Assembly (NCBI GenBank): GCA_026874595.1
Contig: CM049307.1
Span: forward strand, 19,881,079-19,945,078
Source: Sipunculus nudus
Lineage: Eukaryota; Annelida; Sipuncula; Golfingiida; Sipunculidae
DNA: 64,000 nucleotides
Reading direction: 5' to 3'
Under the pieces are notes generated by a model that did not search any database, was not told where the DNA came from, and was given only the letters and a program-made list of their open reading frames with translations. Position numbers and translations under genes: made by a program. Positions 45,640 to 57,813 of this stretch are shown piece after piece; within the stretch, counting starts at the first letter, position 1, and every line of letters begins with the position of its first letter.

Positions 45640-47075
45640 CAGGTAAGAGACTGTAGTGGTAGTCGTACAAAGGAAAAATAAGTTGTCCAGTATGGGGCAA
45701 AAACTGTACAAAGTGCAATCAACCTAACCACTTCGCACTTAAATGTTTTAGCAGGGCACAACACACAGCCCCACTAATGCAAAAATCAAGTAGACCTTAG
45801 GGATAGTATGTGAGGCTACCTGCTGCTGCAAGAGGCAGAGGCAGGTAATATAGAGTACCAGAGCCAATCATAGGCCAAGAGTCCATGCTGTTGATGATCA
45901 CTCAAAGTGATCAAAGGGAACAAGATTATTTCCTAGCTATTGAGACAGAAGGATCAAAACTTCCCATGAAAATGTATGCCAAAATGAAAATCAGTAGACC
46001 ACATAAAACTGAATTTCCAGATAGATAGTGGCTCTTCTGTGAACATACTGCTAACAGATATGTAATAAAACATGTTTAATGGTTAAGGGCTAAATAAACT
46101 GGAGTAAGCCAATTGCTTTGCTTATGTTTAATAACACAAGAGGCGAAGCCAGAAGGAAAGTATTAGTGCCATTCCATAAATCAATTAAAATACAAGACAG
46201 AGATAACTGTTGTCACCAGAGGAATCCAATCATAGGTGCAAAGAGATGAATCTCATACATGTAAACAAAGACAATGTAATGAACCTGGAAACTGTAACAC
46301 TAGAATAAATATCTGCAATTATGCATAAACATGGTGAAGTATTTATAGGTGAAGGTCATCTGCTAGGGAAATTACATTTGGAAGTTGACAAGACAGTTGA
46401 ACCTGTCCAGTTACCTGTGAGAAAGCTGCCATTTGCAGTAAAGGAAAAACTGAAACATGAACTTGCCAGACTTCAACAAACAGGGATTATAACCCTAGTG
46501 AACACCCCAACAAAATGGATATTATCAATGGTAGCAGTGTTAAAGTCCAGTAGAAAAATCCACCTGTATGACCAGATCTCAAAGATGCAAAAGTGTTCTC
46601 AGTAGCAGATGCCAAAAATGCATGTGGAACTAGACAATGAGTCAAGATATCATGCAACTTTTGCCATACCATATAGGAAGTACAGATAGCTCAGAATAAC
46701 ATTTGGAATATTAACTGCACCAGTGGATTTTTACAGACACCACAAAATACCGGTAGCCTTAGAGAATCTGACAGAGTGGTGATCATACATGATGACATCC
46801 TGGTGTATGGCAATGACAACCAGGAACATAACAGAAACTTTTAAGCTTAACTACAGAGATGTAGAGAACAGAATGTAATTGAAAGTGAGATTGTCTGGTG
46901 TTCCTTTTTTGGAACATGTACTATTATTTGAAGGAATACAAATTGATCCAAGCAAAGTGGAAACCATCAGCCAGTTGCAAAACCAGAAGGCAAGCAAGGT
47001 TTCAGGAGGCTGATGGGAATGATCAATTATGTAAAGAAATATGTGCCATTAGGTGATCTGACGGCTGACCAATCA
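45640..47075 (+). pseudogene. Ty3/Gypsy gag-pol, decayed
   Basis: In order on the plus strand: a CCHC zinc knuckle CTKCNQPNHFALKC (about 45695-45750); a protease start with DSGSSVNIL (about 46023-46050) in a frame full of stops; then an RT N-terminus from 46321 (GEVFIGEGHLLGKLHLEVDK ... LARLQQTGIITLVNTPTKWI). Next comes AKVFSVADAKCGFWHVELDN in a shifted frame (about 46589-46660), including the first RT catalytic-Asp region. The YxDD area (about 46770-46830) reads MMTSWCMA-like and is broken. Similarity ends near 47070, where a sequence related to the A-family left end begins. Dead by frameshifts and stops. Confidence 0.8.
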
Positions 47076-47079
47076 CTAC

Positions 47080-47410
47080 AGCTCAGCTGACACAAGGTCA
47101 GCTCAGCTAAAAATCATGCAAAATATTTTAAAATTTTCCATGGTATGGCACCTTGGAAAATCAGCACCCCAGGTCTGTGCTTGTCTGTGCTTCAAAATTA
47201 AAGAAAGCATCGAAACCATGGGAAATTTTCTATGGTAGAGCACCATGGAAAATTGACACCCCTGGTCCCTGCATGTCAATGACATGCATGTCAAAAGCAT
47301 GGACACACAGACCAGTTTTCACACACAGACCAATTGCCAATTTTCTGTTGTGCTATTCCATGGAAAGTACTGAAAATTTTTCATGGAAAGTGTGGAAAAT
47401 TTAAGTCGGG
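47080..47410. repeat. CAGCTGA-type end and imperfect ~100-bp repeats
   Basis: GCTCAGCTGACACAAGGTCA then GCTCAGCTAAAAA (47090-47110) is an inverted-repeat motif like the A-family left end in minus orientation. Next come imperfect repeats of 'ccatggaaaat' (47138, 47245, 47358, 47378) with 'cagcacccc' or 'gacacccc'. Class unknown. Confidence 0.5.
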
Positions 47411-48790
47411 TTATAAAAAATAAAAATAAATAAATAACTCCACTTCCTCTATGAAAGTACAATAATGTTTCACTTCATCTGGTACTTTACTTCAACTGGC
47501 CAGCCTTCAGTTAGGTTTTTTACTAAAGCTCCCCAACTCCCCTGTGGTCTGTTTCCTGTCTGTTTCCTAAACTGTTGCATTCTCTCATCAGTAACTGTGA
47601 TTTTATGTACCATGATCACATCATCATCAGATTAAGATACTGTAAATCAGCTCTGCTAAGGGCATCTGCCATTTTTTATGACTGTGGATGGTGTACACAA
47701 AGGTGAAAAACCTGTTATACCATCAGCCATGAGGATATGAGAATAACTATACACCTGTAATAGCAGGGGATCTCCCCCAGTGACTGTAACTAATCAGTAA
47801 CCCTGGCACAGCTGACTTCTAGTGACCAGGATTTGCCTGCATCTGGACAAGCAAGTGACTACAATAGAGCCTCAAGAAAAAATTCAATAACTAGCCAAAT
47901 CTTCAAGCTTTTATATTCAAAATTTCAGATTTTAACAAATTAAATATATATGTTTACATGCTGTGAAAATTAAATCAACAGTACTCACAGGAAAAAAACA
48001 TGCCATGTTCAAAGTTGGGCAAAATTTAAGGCACTGATTTTATTTTTATGCTAATACCTTAAAAAATTTACAAAATTCTGATCTAATTTTGGGTATACAA
48101 TTGAATCTAAATTAAACAAAGCTGCAACTCTACGGGTATTTTTACAGATCTTTAAAAATTTTCTCTCATATCAGATACCACTGACCTATAAGGCACATCA
48201 AACTTATTCATCCAAAGTTTAACTTTAATATATGGTCACCTATATATATATTCAAATCATGTAAAATTTGACTGCTCAACTGGACTTAAATAGCTTTCAC
48301 ACTATTATATAAATTAATACTTACAGGTTGCTGCTCAACTAAGGGCTACCAACAGCAAGCTGATAAATTCGCATTCTATTGCCCATAGATTGGCACAGGC
48401 TGCTGTGGGAATTCCATATCTGCTTAAATTCAAGGACCTATGCCAGTGCGGATGTCCGGACTTAAGGATATTCAGGTTCTTATATATATTATTAATCTGA
48501 GAAGGAAATTTGTGCAATTAACTGAATTTTAGAAAAGCCTTGGGCAGAAAAAGAAACTATATAGCTTTTTTATAGACGTGATCCAGATATTTATATATGT
48601 AGAATATATATATATTTTTATATATATAAATATAAATTAATTTGTTGTATCATGCTCACACACATAAAAAAATCTGCCAATTCCACAGGCACACGATACA
48701 ATCAAACACCAAGATACAAACAAACATGTTGATGTTGATATTTTTAATCAGGTCATTGTGAAATAGAAAGATGCCTGTGTCTAATTGACA
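47411..48790. other. No gene; inverted partner of 3540-3780
   Basis: 47935-48115 is the reverse complement of 3540-3780. 48595-48640 is a (TA)-rich microsatellite. No coding signal. Confidence 0.6.
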
Positions 48791-48794
48791 CAGG

Positions 48795-50530
48795 CAAAAG
48801 ATGTGCGGTGGCTGTAACATAGCCTTGCAGTGTCTGCTTTACGCTGCACACTTGCTGCAGTGGTGATGAGTCTGGAGCGTGAGTCAGAAGAGAGGCATGA
48901 AGCAGCTGCGAGAGGTTTGGCCATGTTCCTGAAGTAATTCAGCTTCTGTGCCATGCTAATGATGATGTCTGATGTCTTACCCCTCCTGGCAAACTGTTTC
49001 AGGTACCTTATCTTTAAATAAGATTGAAGACTAGATCATGCATTTAATTGATACATGACATGACAAATAATCAATGAAAAGGAGAATTCTAATCAATGTT
49101 TCATGTATTTGTAAATTATAAATATAGATTTTTTTTCATAGATACAAAACATTGACTTAGTCATATTGACATTAATGTGGATGCTACCTTGAATGCCCTG
49201 AGGAAGCTAAGGGAGACCCCAGGTATTCCAAGGGCTCAAAGAGGTTCCTGGTAGAGGAGCTGAAGGAGGTCGCAGAAATCAAGTTCAGTGAAGTGGGGGT
49301 GGAGGAGTTTAAAAAGCATGTAGGTATATTCAATTATGAGATGACGTGGTTCATAAAGATTTAGACCTTCTTCAAAGACAGTTTTCAAAATGAATTTAAG
49401 TCAGTCTTGTTTAAACAATGGTTTAACTTTGCAGATACTATTTACTTGTAATAGCATTTAAATCATTCACATACAGGTCCTACTTTGAGGGATATCCATG
49501 TTTTGCCACTGACATCATGAATTCAACATTTTTCAGATATACCAACCCTTCCTGGACAATGTTATCAAGAATCTGCAAGACAACATGCTCATGTCCAGTT
49601 TCAATATATTTGACCCAGCAGTAGCAGACAGGGACTATACAGATAACCTTATGACAAATAAATTTTTATATGCTCTAATCATAGTAACCCCATTATACCC
49701 TTATTAATTATTTTAAAACCAGATGATTAAATGATATGTTATTCTTCATCCATGCTTATCAATGTATTTGTAATGCAAGCTTATAAATTAGGGATTTCAC
49801 ATGAACCATAAAAGTTCAATATTAGATCACTGGTGTTGGTCAAGCTTAAATCAAATTTCTTAAGATGGGGTTGCATGAGCATTAATTCTGGGTTTTACCA
49901 GATTAACAGTTCCCTGAAATTCTGTCACATCCTTGTTCTTTTCATATTAACTGCTTATCATACAGTTCTTATTTTATTATGTTAACCTGTTTTTCCAGTT
50001 ACTTTGTGAGCAATACAGAAGAAAAGTCAGCACAGAGGATGTTCATAGTGAATATCAGGTGCTATCCACCCTAATGCTCTCCCAATACAACAGCTTGACA
50101 ACACCAAGTGCTGAAAGAAGAGCTACAAGCTCACTCAGACACTATGCCAAACCTTACCAAATTGCCGCAGTTCTGGTTATCCCAGTGTCAACAGCAGGTA
50201 TCTAGTATTCTGTTTAAATTATAATAAGTGCACTCATTGCAGCTATAGTACTTACAATTTCATCTTGTTTATAAAGATTCACTATCTTAAATATGCAATT
50301 TGTTTAAAAATGTAACCTTCAAGGACTAACTGATGATGCTTGTGCTTCCAGACTGTGAGAGGGAATTTTCTACAATGGGTGAAGACCTCCCTTAGGGACC
50401 AGCTGAAGCAGGAGACCCTGGATAACCTCCTCATGATTTCTGCAGCCGGTCCTGATGCCGAACAGTTTCCATTTGAATCGGCCTGTGACAACATGGGCCA
50501 GCATGTGCAAAAGGAGGCTCATTGTCACCA
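48795..50530 (+). pseudogene. hAT transposase with introns, frameshifted
   Basis: hAT transposases are DDE enzymes ending in a dimerisation domain. Blocks on the plus strand: LAAVVMSLERESEERHEAAA (about 48850-48910) and MMMSDVLPLLANCFRYL (about 48955-49010); then NVDATLNALRKLRETPG (about 49172-49224) and KRFLVEELKEVAEIKFSEVG (about 49240-49300) in different frames; IYQPFLDNVIKNLQ after an acceptor near 49536; LLCEQYRRKVSTEDVHSEYQ to VIPVSTA (about 49999-50196); and DCEREFSTM then VKTSLRDQLKQETLDNLLMI (about 50351-50450). Introns keep GT-AG ends. At about 50378 a short deletion shifts the frame inside the conserved 'FSTMNRVKTSLR', and stops appear upstream (about 48933), so it is inactive. Resembles ZNF862/KIAA1586-like hAT. 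Confidence 0.8.
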
Positions 50531-51361
50531 CTCTCTGGTCCTTTGGATTTGTTTATTCGCTTTGTCAGTTCTGAATAAATTTATGATAATCTTTGATCTT
50601 GCATCTTTAGTCTCACTGACTAAAGTAATATGTGACTCCACTTGCCAAGGTAATGTTTTCTCTGCATATACTAAATAATTGTGGTTTTCTCTAGTCTTGC
50701 TTTGTGACAGAATTTTAAAGTTATAGTTTACTTGCCAGTGTCCTTTCAGACTTTGTCTTGCTGATTTTTAATAAATATTTTTATTCTTTCTGGTCTTATT
50801 TTGTCTGTTCTGATTTTGTGCCAAGAAAAATTAGTAACATAAAATGTTCCATTAATTATGTCCTCTATATGAATATTCATCCAAATAGCCTAAAATGACA
50901 TTTCTAAATTACATGGGATGGTGGGATCAGCTCCGAGACACATTTTGAAAGAGGAATCCCAAAACACATTCATATAATTAACAATATCGCAAATTTTGAA
51001 TCCCTCACGCTAAGAACATTTAATCCCGTGTCCACATAGGCCATCTCTTTTAACTTTCATAATTCTGCATGCCCCTGCTTAAATGGTAAATCTGAACCAC
51101 CTTTGCAATATATATCAGCTATATGATTTTACACATAAACAAGAAATTTGTGAAGTGAGATTGTCGTGCACTGAGTGACGATTTCCCGCCCAAAATGCTG
51201 CATGAATGAACTGATCATGCAGGTGCAGTAATGTAGTATAATACGGGTCTCTGAATGGCTCTCTTTCTAGGATGTTAGGAGGCATGGCATCTTCTAATCA
51301 ATCGCATAGGATTTTGTCTATGAAATATTCCGCCCATCAGTTTCTCACAACAGGAGATCAC
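50531..51361. other. No gene seen
   Basis: AT-rich sequence after the hAT remnant; nothing supported. Confidence 0.5.
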
Positions 51362-52757
51362 TAACAAGTGACCCATGGGTCATGACGTTCAGCCAACTGA
51401 AATGTTGATAATATAATGTCCCTGCACAGACAACTAATTAAGATAGGTGGCACCATTGTTCATGCATATTAGCTTGAGTTCATCAAGACCCATAAAAACA
51501 ACAAATTTGATGACAATCCAGCCAGCCTTTCATAAGGAATCTGGCAATTTGTGTGTATTTTGCATTATTTCTGGGGTGCTCAAACATATCCTAAAACTCT
51601 GAGAATATAGGTCACTGTGACCCAATTTCAGGTGTCTGGGGAGAACTTTTGAGGAACTCTCAGGATATCAAGTTAGAAGATTCTGGGCCCCATGGTTATG
51701 ATTTGTGCCATACTTTGGTATCAAATTTTCAATTATTCTGAGGGGTGCTTATAAGCTCAGAAAATATGGGTAACAGAGACCTTAAAATCATGACCATCAG
51801 TGTGGTAGTTATTGAGATACTGCAGTTTTTGTATCAAATTTTTCATTATTCTGGGGGGGGGGGTATTTTGGAGCCATACAGCTTAAAGGATATGGGTAAC
51901 AGAGACCTATTTCAGGATTCCATGGAGACTTTTCATGGGTCTCCCTGTGTGTCAAGAATGAAGATTCTAGGTCCAGTTGTTATGATTTGTGCCCTGTTAA
52001 AAGATGTTCATATCTTTAAAGGTCTCAAAAATAGAGAAAAAAATTCCTTAAAAAAACCAGAATAAATGCAGGTGGTGCCACCAGTCTGCAGAAACTGATG
52101 AAATACACGCCATGACCAATATCCATGCAAACAATTATGGTGATCTCTGCATTAGTTGTTCAGATATTTCAGCTTTTGTATCAAATTTTCCATTATTCTG
52201 AGCTTTACTTTGATGTGCCATAGCTCAAAGGATATGGGTAACAGAGACCTAATTTCAGGTTTCAATGGAGACTTTTCATGGGTCTCTCAGTGTGTCAAGA
52301 ATAAAGATGGTAGGTCCAGTCTTTACGATTTGTGCCCTGTAAAGAGATTTTCACATTTTTAAAGGTCTAAAAAATAGAGAAAAAAAAACTGAAAAATACA
52401 GGTGGCGCCACCAGTCTGCAGGAACTGATGGAACATCTCATGATCGATAGGTATGCCAAAAATCATGACCATCAATGATGTAGTTGATGAGATATTGAAG
52501 ATTTTGTATGAAATTTTTTACTATTGTGGGGGTACTTCGGGGCCCCATAGCTCGAAGGATATGGGTAACAGAGACCTAATTTCTGGTTTCCAAGGAGATT
52601 ATCCATGGACCTCTCAGCATGTCAAGCTACAAGATTCTACGTCCAGCGTTTACAATTTGTGCTTAGTTAACAGACAGACGGACAGCTAGACAGATGACGG
52701 ACAAAGGGTGATCGCTATAGCTCTGATGACTTACAGTCAGCTAAAATGGCTGTTTGT
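51362..52757 (-). mobile_element. A-family element, 1.4-kb complete-looking copy in minus orientation
   Basis: Starts AACAAGTGACCCATGGGTCA then TGACGTTCAGC (the family right end, reversed) and ends ATGACTTACAGTCAGCTAAA (the left end, reversed). The body has three to four diverged units with 'tatgggtaacagagacc' at about 51765, 51892, 52236 and 52559, and a perfect GGTGGCGCCACC at about 52392. An 11-G run is at 51853. No transposase. Confidence 0.85.
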
Positions 52758-53169
52758 GAAATATGTCAATTTTGTCCTAAATTCCGGAAAAATGATGAAA
52801 CTTAATTTGACCATAACTGCAAAACTACAAAAGATATCTGAAAGAATTAAATATCCATTTTCTTCTAAAAACCAGCTCTTTTCAAAACAAACATTCTTAT
52901 TTCTTTTTGCTGAGTTTAAAATCTCACTGGTATACCTATTGATATGGCAAATGTCAAAACCAGTCCAATCATTGGAGCCAAAACAAGTACACACTTAGGA
53001 TTACTGAATTAAGTGTTTAACATCAATACTCACAAAGAGTGTACAAAAGTGATCACAAACTCTAGTGAAGACATACTATGAATACTATGATCTCTTCGAT
53101 GGTAATGGTTGTGTCAAAGGGATCACACATCACAAGTCTTTTAGACAATTGTACATCAGTGATATATCC

Positions 53170-54570
53170 ACTTTAGGGTACATGAGGCCCTGAAACCAAA
53201 ACTCAAAGCTGACCTCACCAGAGTAAAGGAAAATGACATTGTTGAAAGTGTGGATGAACCTACTGATTGAGAAACCTGATTCTTCCATCAGAATTTGCTT
53301 TGAACCAAAGAAACTGAACCCAGCAATTAGACTTTAACACCACGGCTGAAGACATAAGTGCAAATCTATTTGGTGTAAAATATTTCTCTGTGTTTGATGT
53401 GTCAAGTTCATTTTGGCAAAACCATCTAGACCATGCTTGTTCTCTGCTAACAACATTCAACACACCATTTGGCATATTTAGGTTCAAGCGCCTACCATTT
53501 GGCAAATTGAGTGCCTCGTAAGTATTTCAGAAAATAATGTCACAAATCCTAGTAGAGCTAGATGGTGTTGAAAATTCCATTGATAACATACTTGTATACA
53601 CAGACATCAAAGAGATACACAATACAAGACTACATAAAGTTCTGGACAAATTATGTGAGCATGGAGTGTGGCTAAAACGTTTCAAGTGCCAAATCTGTGT
53701 AGATCAGCTCAGATATGTGGGAGTAATACTCACTGGTGATGGTGCAAAAACAGACAAAGAGAAAGTTAAAGCTGTTGTAGAGATGCCTGAGCCAGAGGAC
53801 AAAACTGCTATACAAAGATTCCCGGGAATGGTAACATACTTTGGGAAGTTTATCCCAAATGTGTCCTCCATAACAGTACCTCTTCATGTACTGTTTCAGA
53901 AGGATATTAACTGGTACTGGACTAACCAGCATGCTTAAGCTGTAAAAACACTCAAACAGTTGTTAACACAAGCTCCTGTATTAGCCTACTTTGACATGAA
54001 GAAGGATATTGAAGTCACAGCAGATGCATCAACAGATGGCAGAGGAACAGCCCTCCTTCAGGATCAATATCAAATTGGGGGAAAAAAACTACACCCAATT
54101 TGAAATAAAGACTCTTTTGCATGTGAGAGATTTCACCAAAATTTATATGCTTCTCTTAAACCACAGTGCAATCGGATCATAAGCCCCTGGAAGCAATAAT
54201 CAGCAAACCACTTTACAAAGCACCATCCAAAATTCAGTGATTCCTTCTTCCACTACAGAAATACAATTTCAAACTGATTCATGTTCCTGGGAAGGAATAA
54301 CTAGTGGAAGACTAGAAAAGAAACAGCAAAAGAACCAGTCTTGCAAAAAACTGATTGAGATAAAAAAAGCAGGTTGGCCTGCTCACAGATGAGACCATGG
54401 TCCCTAGGTCACCCCTTATTGGGATGACAAGGAAGATAATCATATTGCAGAGTACATTGTGTTTAAGGCAACGGTATTGCACTTCTAAGGTTGGACCTAT
54501 GTAAACGCCAAGCCAAAGAAATACTATTCTGGCCAGGTATGCGGAGTCAGATCACCAACCTTTGACCTCA
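53170..54570 (+). pseudogene. Ty3/Gypsy pol (RT-RNase H-start of integrase), decayed
   Basis: Order on the plus strand: ALKPKLKADLTRVKENDIVE-like RT start (about 53190-53250). Then from 53537 the longest clean frame (133 aa): the RT active-site block SIDNILVYTD, the thumb LRYVGVILTGDG and FPGMVTYFGKFIPNVSSI. Next is the RNase H start TQAPVLAYFDMKKDIEVTAD (about 53968-54028), and shifted pieces to FWPGMRSQIT (about 54520-54560), the integrase zinc domain. The active site reads IDN where the family has (V/I)DD, so a catalytic Asp is lost. Stops and frameshifts occur on both sides. Truncated near 54570. Confidence 0.85.
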
Positions 54571-54717
54571 TGACCAAAAAATTAATTAGGTTTTCCCCCT
54601 ACTGCTAGGTTAGCTTTATGTGCAAGATGGAAGGTTTGGGATGAAATGTTTGGCTTAAGATTAAAATCCATGTGTCAGTCCAACCTGGAGTTATCGTTTG
54701 AAAACAATTTGTGTGGA

Positions 54718-54765
54718 TGGACAGATGGACAGCCAGACAAACAGACAGACAGACAGGGTGATTAC
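54718..54765. repeat. (GACA)n-like microsatellite
   Basis: Short runs of GACAGA/GACAGACA after 'ggatggacagatgg'. Confidence 0.7.
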
Positions 54766-54899
54766 TCTAGGGCATCCACTTGTGATCAATAAACACACCA
54801 GGTTTTGGGACACTATATGTAATCACAGCTGAGAAATAGACATGATTGTTGTTATTTTATGGTTAAAAAATAGAACAATATTTGTTAAAATAAGTTAAA

Positions 54900-55250
54900 A
54901 TACAGGTGGCGCCACCACTTTTCGGGAACTGATAAAACTAATAATGGTCAATATTCAAGGCAAGATTCATGACAATCCATGCATTAATTGTCATGATATT
55001 GCAGGTTTTGTATCAAATTTTTGTTTATTCGGGGGGGTACTTTCAAGCCCCATAGCTCGAAGGATATAATTCACAGTGACCTAATTTCAGGTTTCCAAGT
55101 AGATTTTTTATTAACATCTCTGGATGTTATACTAGAAGTTTCTAGGCCCAGCAGTTACAATTTGTGCCCTGCTTGGCCAGACTGGACTGATGACGGACAC
55201 AGCGCCATTCCTATACCTAAGTTGACTTACAGTCAGCTGAACTAAAAAAG
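54900..55250 (-). mobile_element. A-family fragment
   Basis: A GGTGGCGCCACC palindrome lies at about 54905. The stretch 'catagctcgaaggatata' matches A bodies. The right boundary TTGACTTACAGTCAGCTGAA is the reversed left end. The family's right end is missing. Confidence 0.7.
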
Positions 55251-55307
55251 AGCTAGAGAAAAGAGGAATGGAAGTTGTGACTCCGAGGAAAGAACTGTTA
55301 TAAGGCT

Positions 55308-56023
55308 GGGGGGGGGGGGGGGGGAATGACCCAGATATAACAAAAGGGTAGTTGTAATTAAGTCTCTTAATTCTGATTCATTGGCATAGTGAATATTCAA
55401 TATAATTGTCCCTGGTGATCTCAGCAATATATGTAATTGTTGACAATCTTCTTCACACAATAATTACTTCACGTTACAGTCCTTTCTATATTAAGGCTCA
55501 ATTAATACATAACAGTAAATCTTCTTAATTCTATAATTCTTCTCACTCAATACATCTTCATTACGGTTCACAATAGTCACTAAATTACATACGAAGACCG
55601 TGTCAGTGTCTCTTGCTAGTACAGCTTGAGATACAGTTACCTCATATTGTTTACAGTGAGGTGATGACTGCAGAGGCCTGTTGATTCAACCTGGGAGGGG
55701 GACCCAGCTGGTGACGAAGACCCAGAAGATGTCCTTGACTGACTGACTGACAGACGACTGACGACTGATCTCATGATAACATTCTGGCTCCTTCCACCTC
55801 TCTACCTCCCCCTGGTTATCTTTCTGACTACCTCTATATATATATCTGACATGGTCTCCCTGCCCAAACTTGTGTAAATAAATATGTATATATTCCATTT
55901 ATTGTTGTTCATTTTACTTTCAAATCTCGGATTTGTACTAGGTGCTCCCTTCTATAACAAAGCTGAACTGTTGATGACTGTTGTATGCGAGTTGTTGCTG
56001 ACGTAGTGGCTGGATCTGGTGAC
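55308..56023. repeat. Poly-G (17) and repeat flank, partner of 39076-39420
   Basis: A poly-G run and 'gacccagatataacaa' open a stretch related to 39076-39420. 55735-55765 is a GACT-rich microsatellite. It ends where the LTR-like repeat begins at 56024. No gene. Confidence 0.5.
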
Positions 56024-56589
56024 TGTTCTTTTATGACTTAATTGTGACCGTATGTCTGGATATGTAAATTGTGCCGTGATAATGTATGCAAGAGTTGTCT
56101 GTTCCTTTCACTGTATGTGTGTCCCCCGAGACTTTATGAGTTTATCACTGTATGGTCAGTGCTATTAATCGTGACTTGTACCAACAAGTCTGTCTATGAA
56201 CTTCTGCCTTCTCTCTATCTGGCTTAAACGAATATACAATCAATACCATCTGTAACTTTTTTTGTTCTATAAAATCATTTGTTATATCCTTTACTCAATT
56301 ATGTCACCTTCTTATAACTGCATCCATTAAAACTATTATAACATCATAAACTGATTGTAAAATCTTTACTAGTATCTTGATAATCTTCACATGTTAATAC
56401 ATGATCTCTGTAACAATTCTTAATGATAATTAAATCTATATAATGCTTAATATACATTTGAATATAGCAATAATAGTTCCCACCACCTTAAGATATAAAT
56501 CATAATGATCATCATATACTCTAATATATATATACACAAATTATTATCATAAATATAATATAATACACATAGATTTTATACTCATATCA
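56024..56589. repeat. LTR-like direct repeat, left copy
   Basis: Differs from 62110-62677 at about a dozen positions by eye, including a 3-bp (ATA) and a 2-bp length change, so duplication or insertion is recent. (TA)-rich near the end. Confidence 0.85.
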
Positions 56590-56939
56590 ATACCCTCTGG
56601 TTTCAAAATTGAGTGTCCTCAATCAAAAAAAAGAATATGTATAATAGGATGTGGGTGTGTGTCCCAGTACCATACTGAACAGGTGGCAATCTGAATGTGT
56701 TACATGAATTCTGGTCTGGAGGCACATTCCTTTAGAGGTGTTAAAAGATTGAGTGTAAGTTAACTCTAGCTGTGTCCTTATCAATTGTATGTAATGACTT
56801 GTATTCTGGGTGACTAAAGAAGGGGTCAGAAGGGGATGTAATAGAAACTACTTGTAGCACTAGTATGGTTACGCTCTTTACACAGCGCTTTACCTATAGG
56901 GCTACTTCCTATATTGTAAGGCGCTGTTTGTTATGACCT

Positions 56940-57790
56940 TGTATCCTGCTTTGCAACACCAGAGGGGAGCACTGTACTTTTGTCCAATCAGATGAAACTT
57001 TGTGCTGGAAGACAAAGCCAAGCGAGGAATACACGGAGCCAATCATATTCATTTCTTATTGAGTGACAGCCCATCCCCCAGCGTAACCGTCTAAGCAGGC
57101 CACAGGCTCAGAGAGAATTGCCCCTGACGTGGTTTTCTTAGGGCCATGGGCACATAGGATGCTCGGCCGGTGAGCTGTAATTCAAACGAAACGTAACAAC
57201 AAAGGCTGCGTGCACACCTCGCTGGCTGGTTTCAGTTCTGCAGACAACAGATACATGGCAACGCTAACACAGTCATAATGTCATAATCGAATCAGTCGAT
57301 GATGCGAGAATGCAGAAGGAGCAATTTAAATTCGACCGGAAACTCATCAAACGGCGCGGCAATGGGCGGAGCCAGGATGCCTGTCGAGTGTTTGTTTATT
57401 GGCATCTGATTGGCTGCTTGTCACATCGTACGCACGTTTATTTCAGTGGACAACAAACCGCCATCTGGTGTCTAAATATATCATAAACGGTCCAAGCTGG
57501 CAGCGTGAAAATCAGTTGCTTCTTTAGAAGCGCAAGATTTCTGCTGCCTCGGGAGAGTATAGTATGGTGAACAAGGTTAGGGGTTGCGTGAAGACCATAG
57601 TGGAGTCCAGTTAAACCTGTCGACAGCAACGTAGGCTTGCCGACACAGGCATTTATGATGGACACCAAAGTTTATTTCTTGTGATCAATGCAAACATTGA
57701 GACCATGGGAATTTTGTACAAATTTAATTGAGAGTCAATGAAAGGTTACATATGGGTTGTCAGGAGGGGTATATAAGGTAAGTGTACACA
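56940..57790 (+). promoter_or_regulatory. GC-richer promoter-like segment
   Basis: Base composition rises sharply against the AT-rich surroundings, with many CpGs. It has three CCAAT-type boxes (CCAATCAG about 56980, CCAATCAT about 57038, GATTGGCT about 57408), a GC box (GGGCGG about 57364) and a TATA-like GTATATAAGG (57769-57778) just before the plus-strand ORF. It fits a promoter for 57814-58449, but this rests on motifs alone. Confidence 0.45.
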
Positions 57791-57813
57791 TGGCTTTTTA
57801 GTCTCGGACTTCC

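Noticed and set aside
52737-52998. Overlapping 85-96-codon frames on both strands
   Set aside because: AT-rich sequence just outside the A element; no recognisable motif on either strand.
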